DNA of 17,637 nucleotides from an uncultured Rubritalea sp. (GTDB lineage: Bacteria > Verrucomicrobiota > Verrucomicrobiia > Verrucomicrobiales > Akkermansiaceae): the NCBI GenBank assembly GCA_937951395.1, contig CALFBV010000147.1, forward strand, positions 1 to 17,637, given 5' to 3'. Below the pieces are notes generated by a model that was not told where the DNA came from, searched no databases, and saw only the letters and a program-made list of their open reading frames with translations. Of this stretch, positions 17,209-17,637 are shown piece after piece. Within the stretch, counting starts at the first letter, position 1. Every line of letters starts with the position of its first letter. The position numbers and the translations under genes were made by a program.

Positions 17209-17637
17209 TTAAGTGAGTAGATAATGACAAGTGCATGTCAGGAACATTACGCTAGACAATATGATGGAACCAATAAAGGTCACGACGTAAAGTATCCAGA
17301 AAAGAGGGGTGGCCGCAAAGGTGACCATTCCCACGCCATCCATTACCTCGGTAGAGCCATAGAGGATTTTCGCCACAATAGTGAGATACTTGAATTTACT
17401 TAATCTTTTTCCTTCAGCCTCTGCTATGGCCTTACGGTGATGTTTGACCACAGATTTCATATGCTCAGTGTTTGCTGCACAGATTTCAGGTAGTGACGAT
17501 ATCGAGTCAAGCACCCACCAGACAGCTCCGATACAAAGAGTTGGTAGAAGCATAATAGAGCAAGGGATGCCCCAGCGCCAATGACCTAAATCCGTAGCGC
17601 TGTAAAAATAGATTAAACTCCCTATGAAAACTAGTAA
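17209..17637 (-). CDS. Membrane protein of unknown function, 5'-partial
   Basis: The - strand frame is open to the right edge, so the visible 142 residues are the C-terminal part and the ATG at 17551-17553 is probably internal. The visible N-terminal part is hydrophobic (LLVFIGSLIYFY; SIMLLPTLCIGAVWWVL), probably two membrane segments. A cytoplasm- or periplasm-facing loop with charged residues (HMKSVVKHHRKAIAEAEGKR) follows. The end is strongly hydrophobic (PLFWILYVVTFIGSIILSS). No family was recognised. It converges on smc and is unlikely to be functionally tied to it. Confidence 0.6.
   Translation of the reverse strand, partial: LLVFIGSLIYFYSATDLGHWRWGIPCSIMLLPTLCIGAVWWVLDSISSLPEICAANTEHMKSVVKHHRKAIAEAEGKRLSKFKYLTIVAKILYGSTEVMDGVGMVTFAATPLFWILYVVTFIGSIILSSVMFLTCTCHYLLT

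Overview
The window looks like chromosomal DNA of a Verrucomicrobiota-type bacterium. This is an inference from gene content: a von Willebrand A (YfbK-type) protein whose N-terminus resembles segments I recall from verrucomicrobial secretins, a giant surface or envelope protein, a 1259-residue SMC, and mostly Shine-Dalgarno-less starts. No rRNA gene or other taxonomic marker is present. The coding DNA has moderate GC and is visibly rich in CTAG, a tetranucleotide many bacteria avoid.

Left block (1-9276, + strand): a VWA-domain protein cut by the left edge is followed after 64 bases by a 2309-residue protein with a signal peptide, a central cluster of membrane segments, a second signal-like segment and a C-terminal anchor. 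The giant protein is built from two related halves: an A-B-A arrangement of beta-rich modules occurs twice with almost identical spacing. The pair may form an envelope-associated assembly, but its function is unknown.

Middle block (9277-12321, + strand): a 294-base spacer holds two clear hairpins. It is followed by a protein with five tandem helix-turn-helix-like repeats and a four-cysteine C-terminus. Then come bioD (biotin synthesis), a GNAT acetyltransferase and ubiE/menG (quinone methylation). The spacings of 19, 28 and 31 bases suggest co-transcription.

Decay zone (12322-13336): no intact gene. It contains an IS630-family transposase relic on the - strand, flanked by what look like the N-terminal and C-terminal remains of a + strand gene. 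About 220 bases upstream of smc hold nothing I can identify.

Right block (13337-17637): smc (chromosome condensation and segregation) is followed by two hairpins between convergent genes. A membrane protein on the - strand runs off the right edge. No tRNA, rRNA, CRISPR array or phage structural gene was seen.
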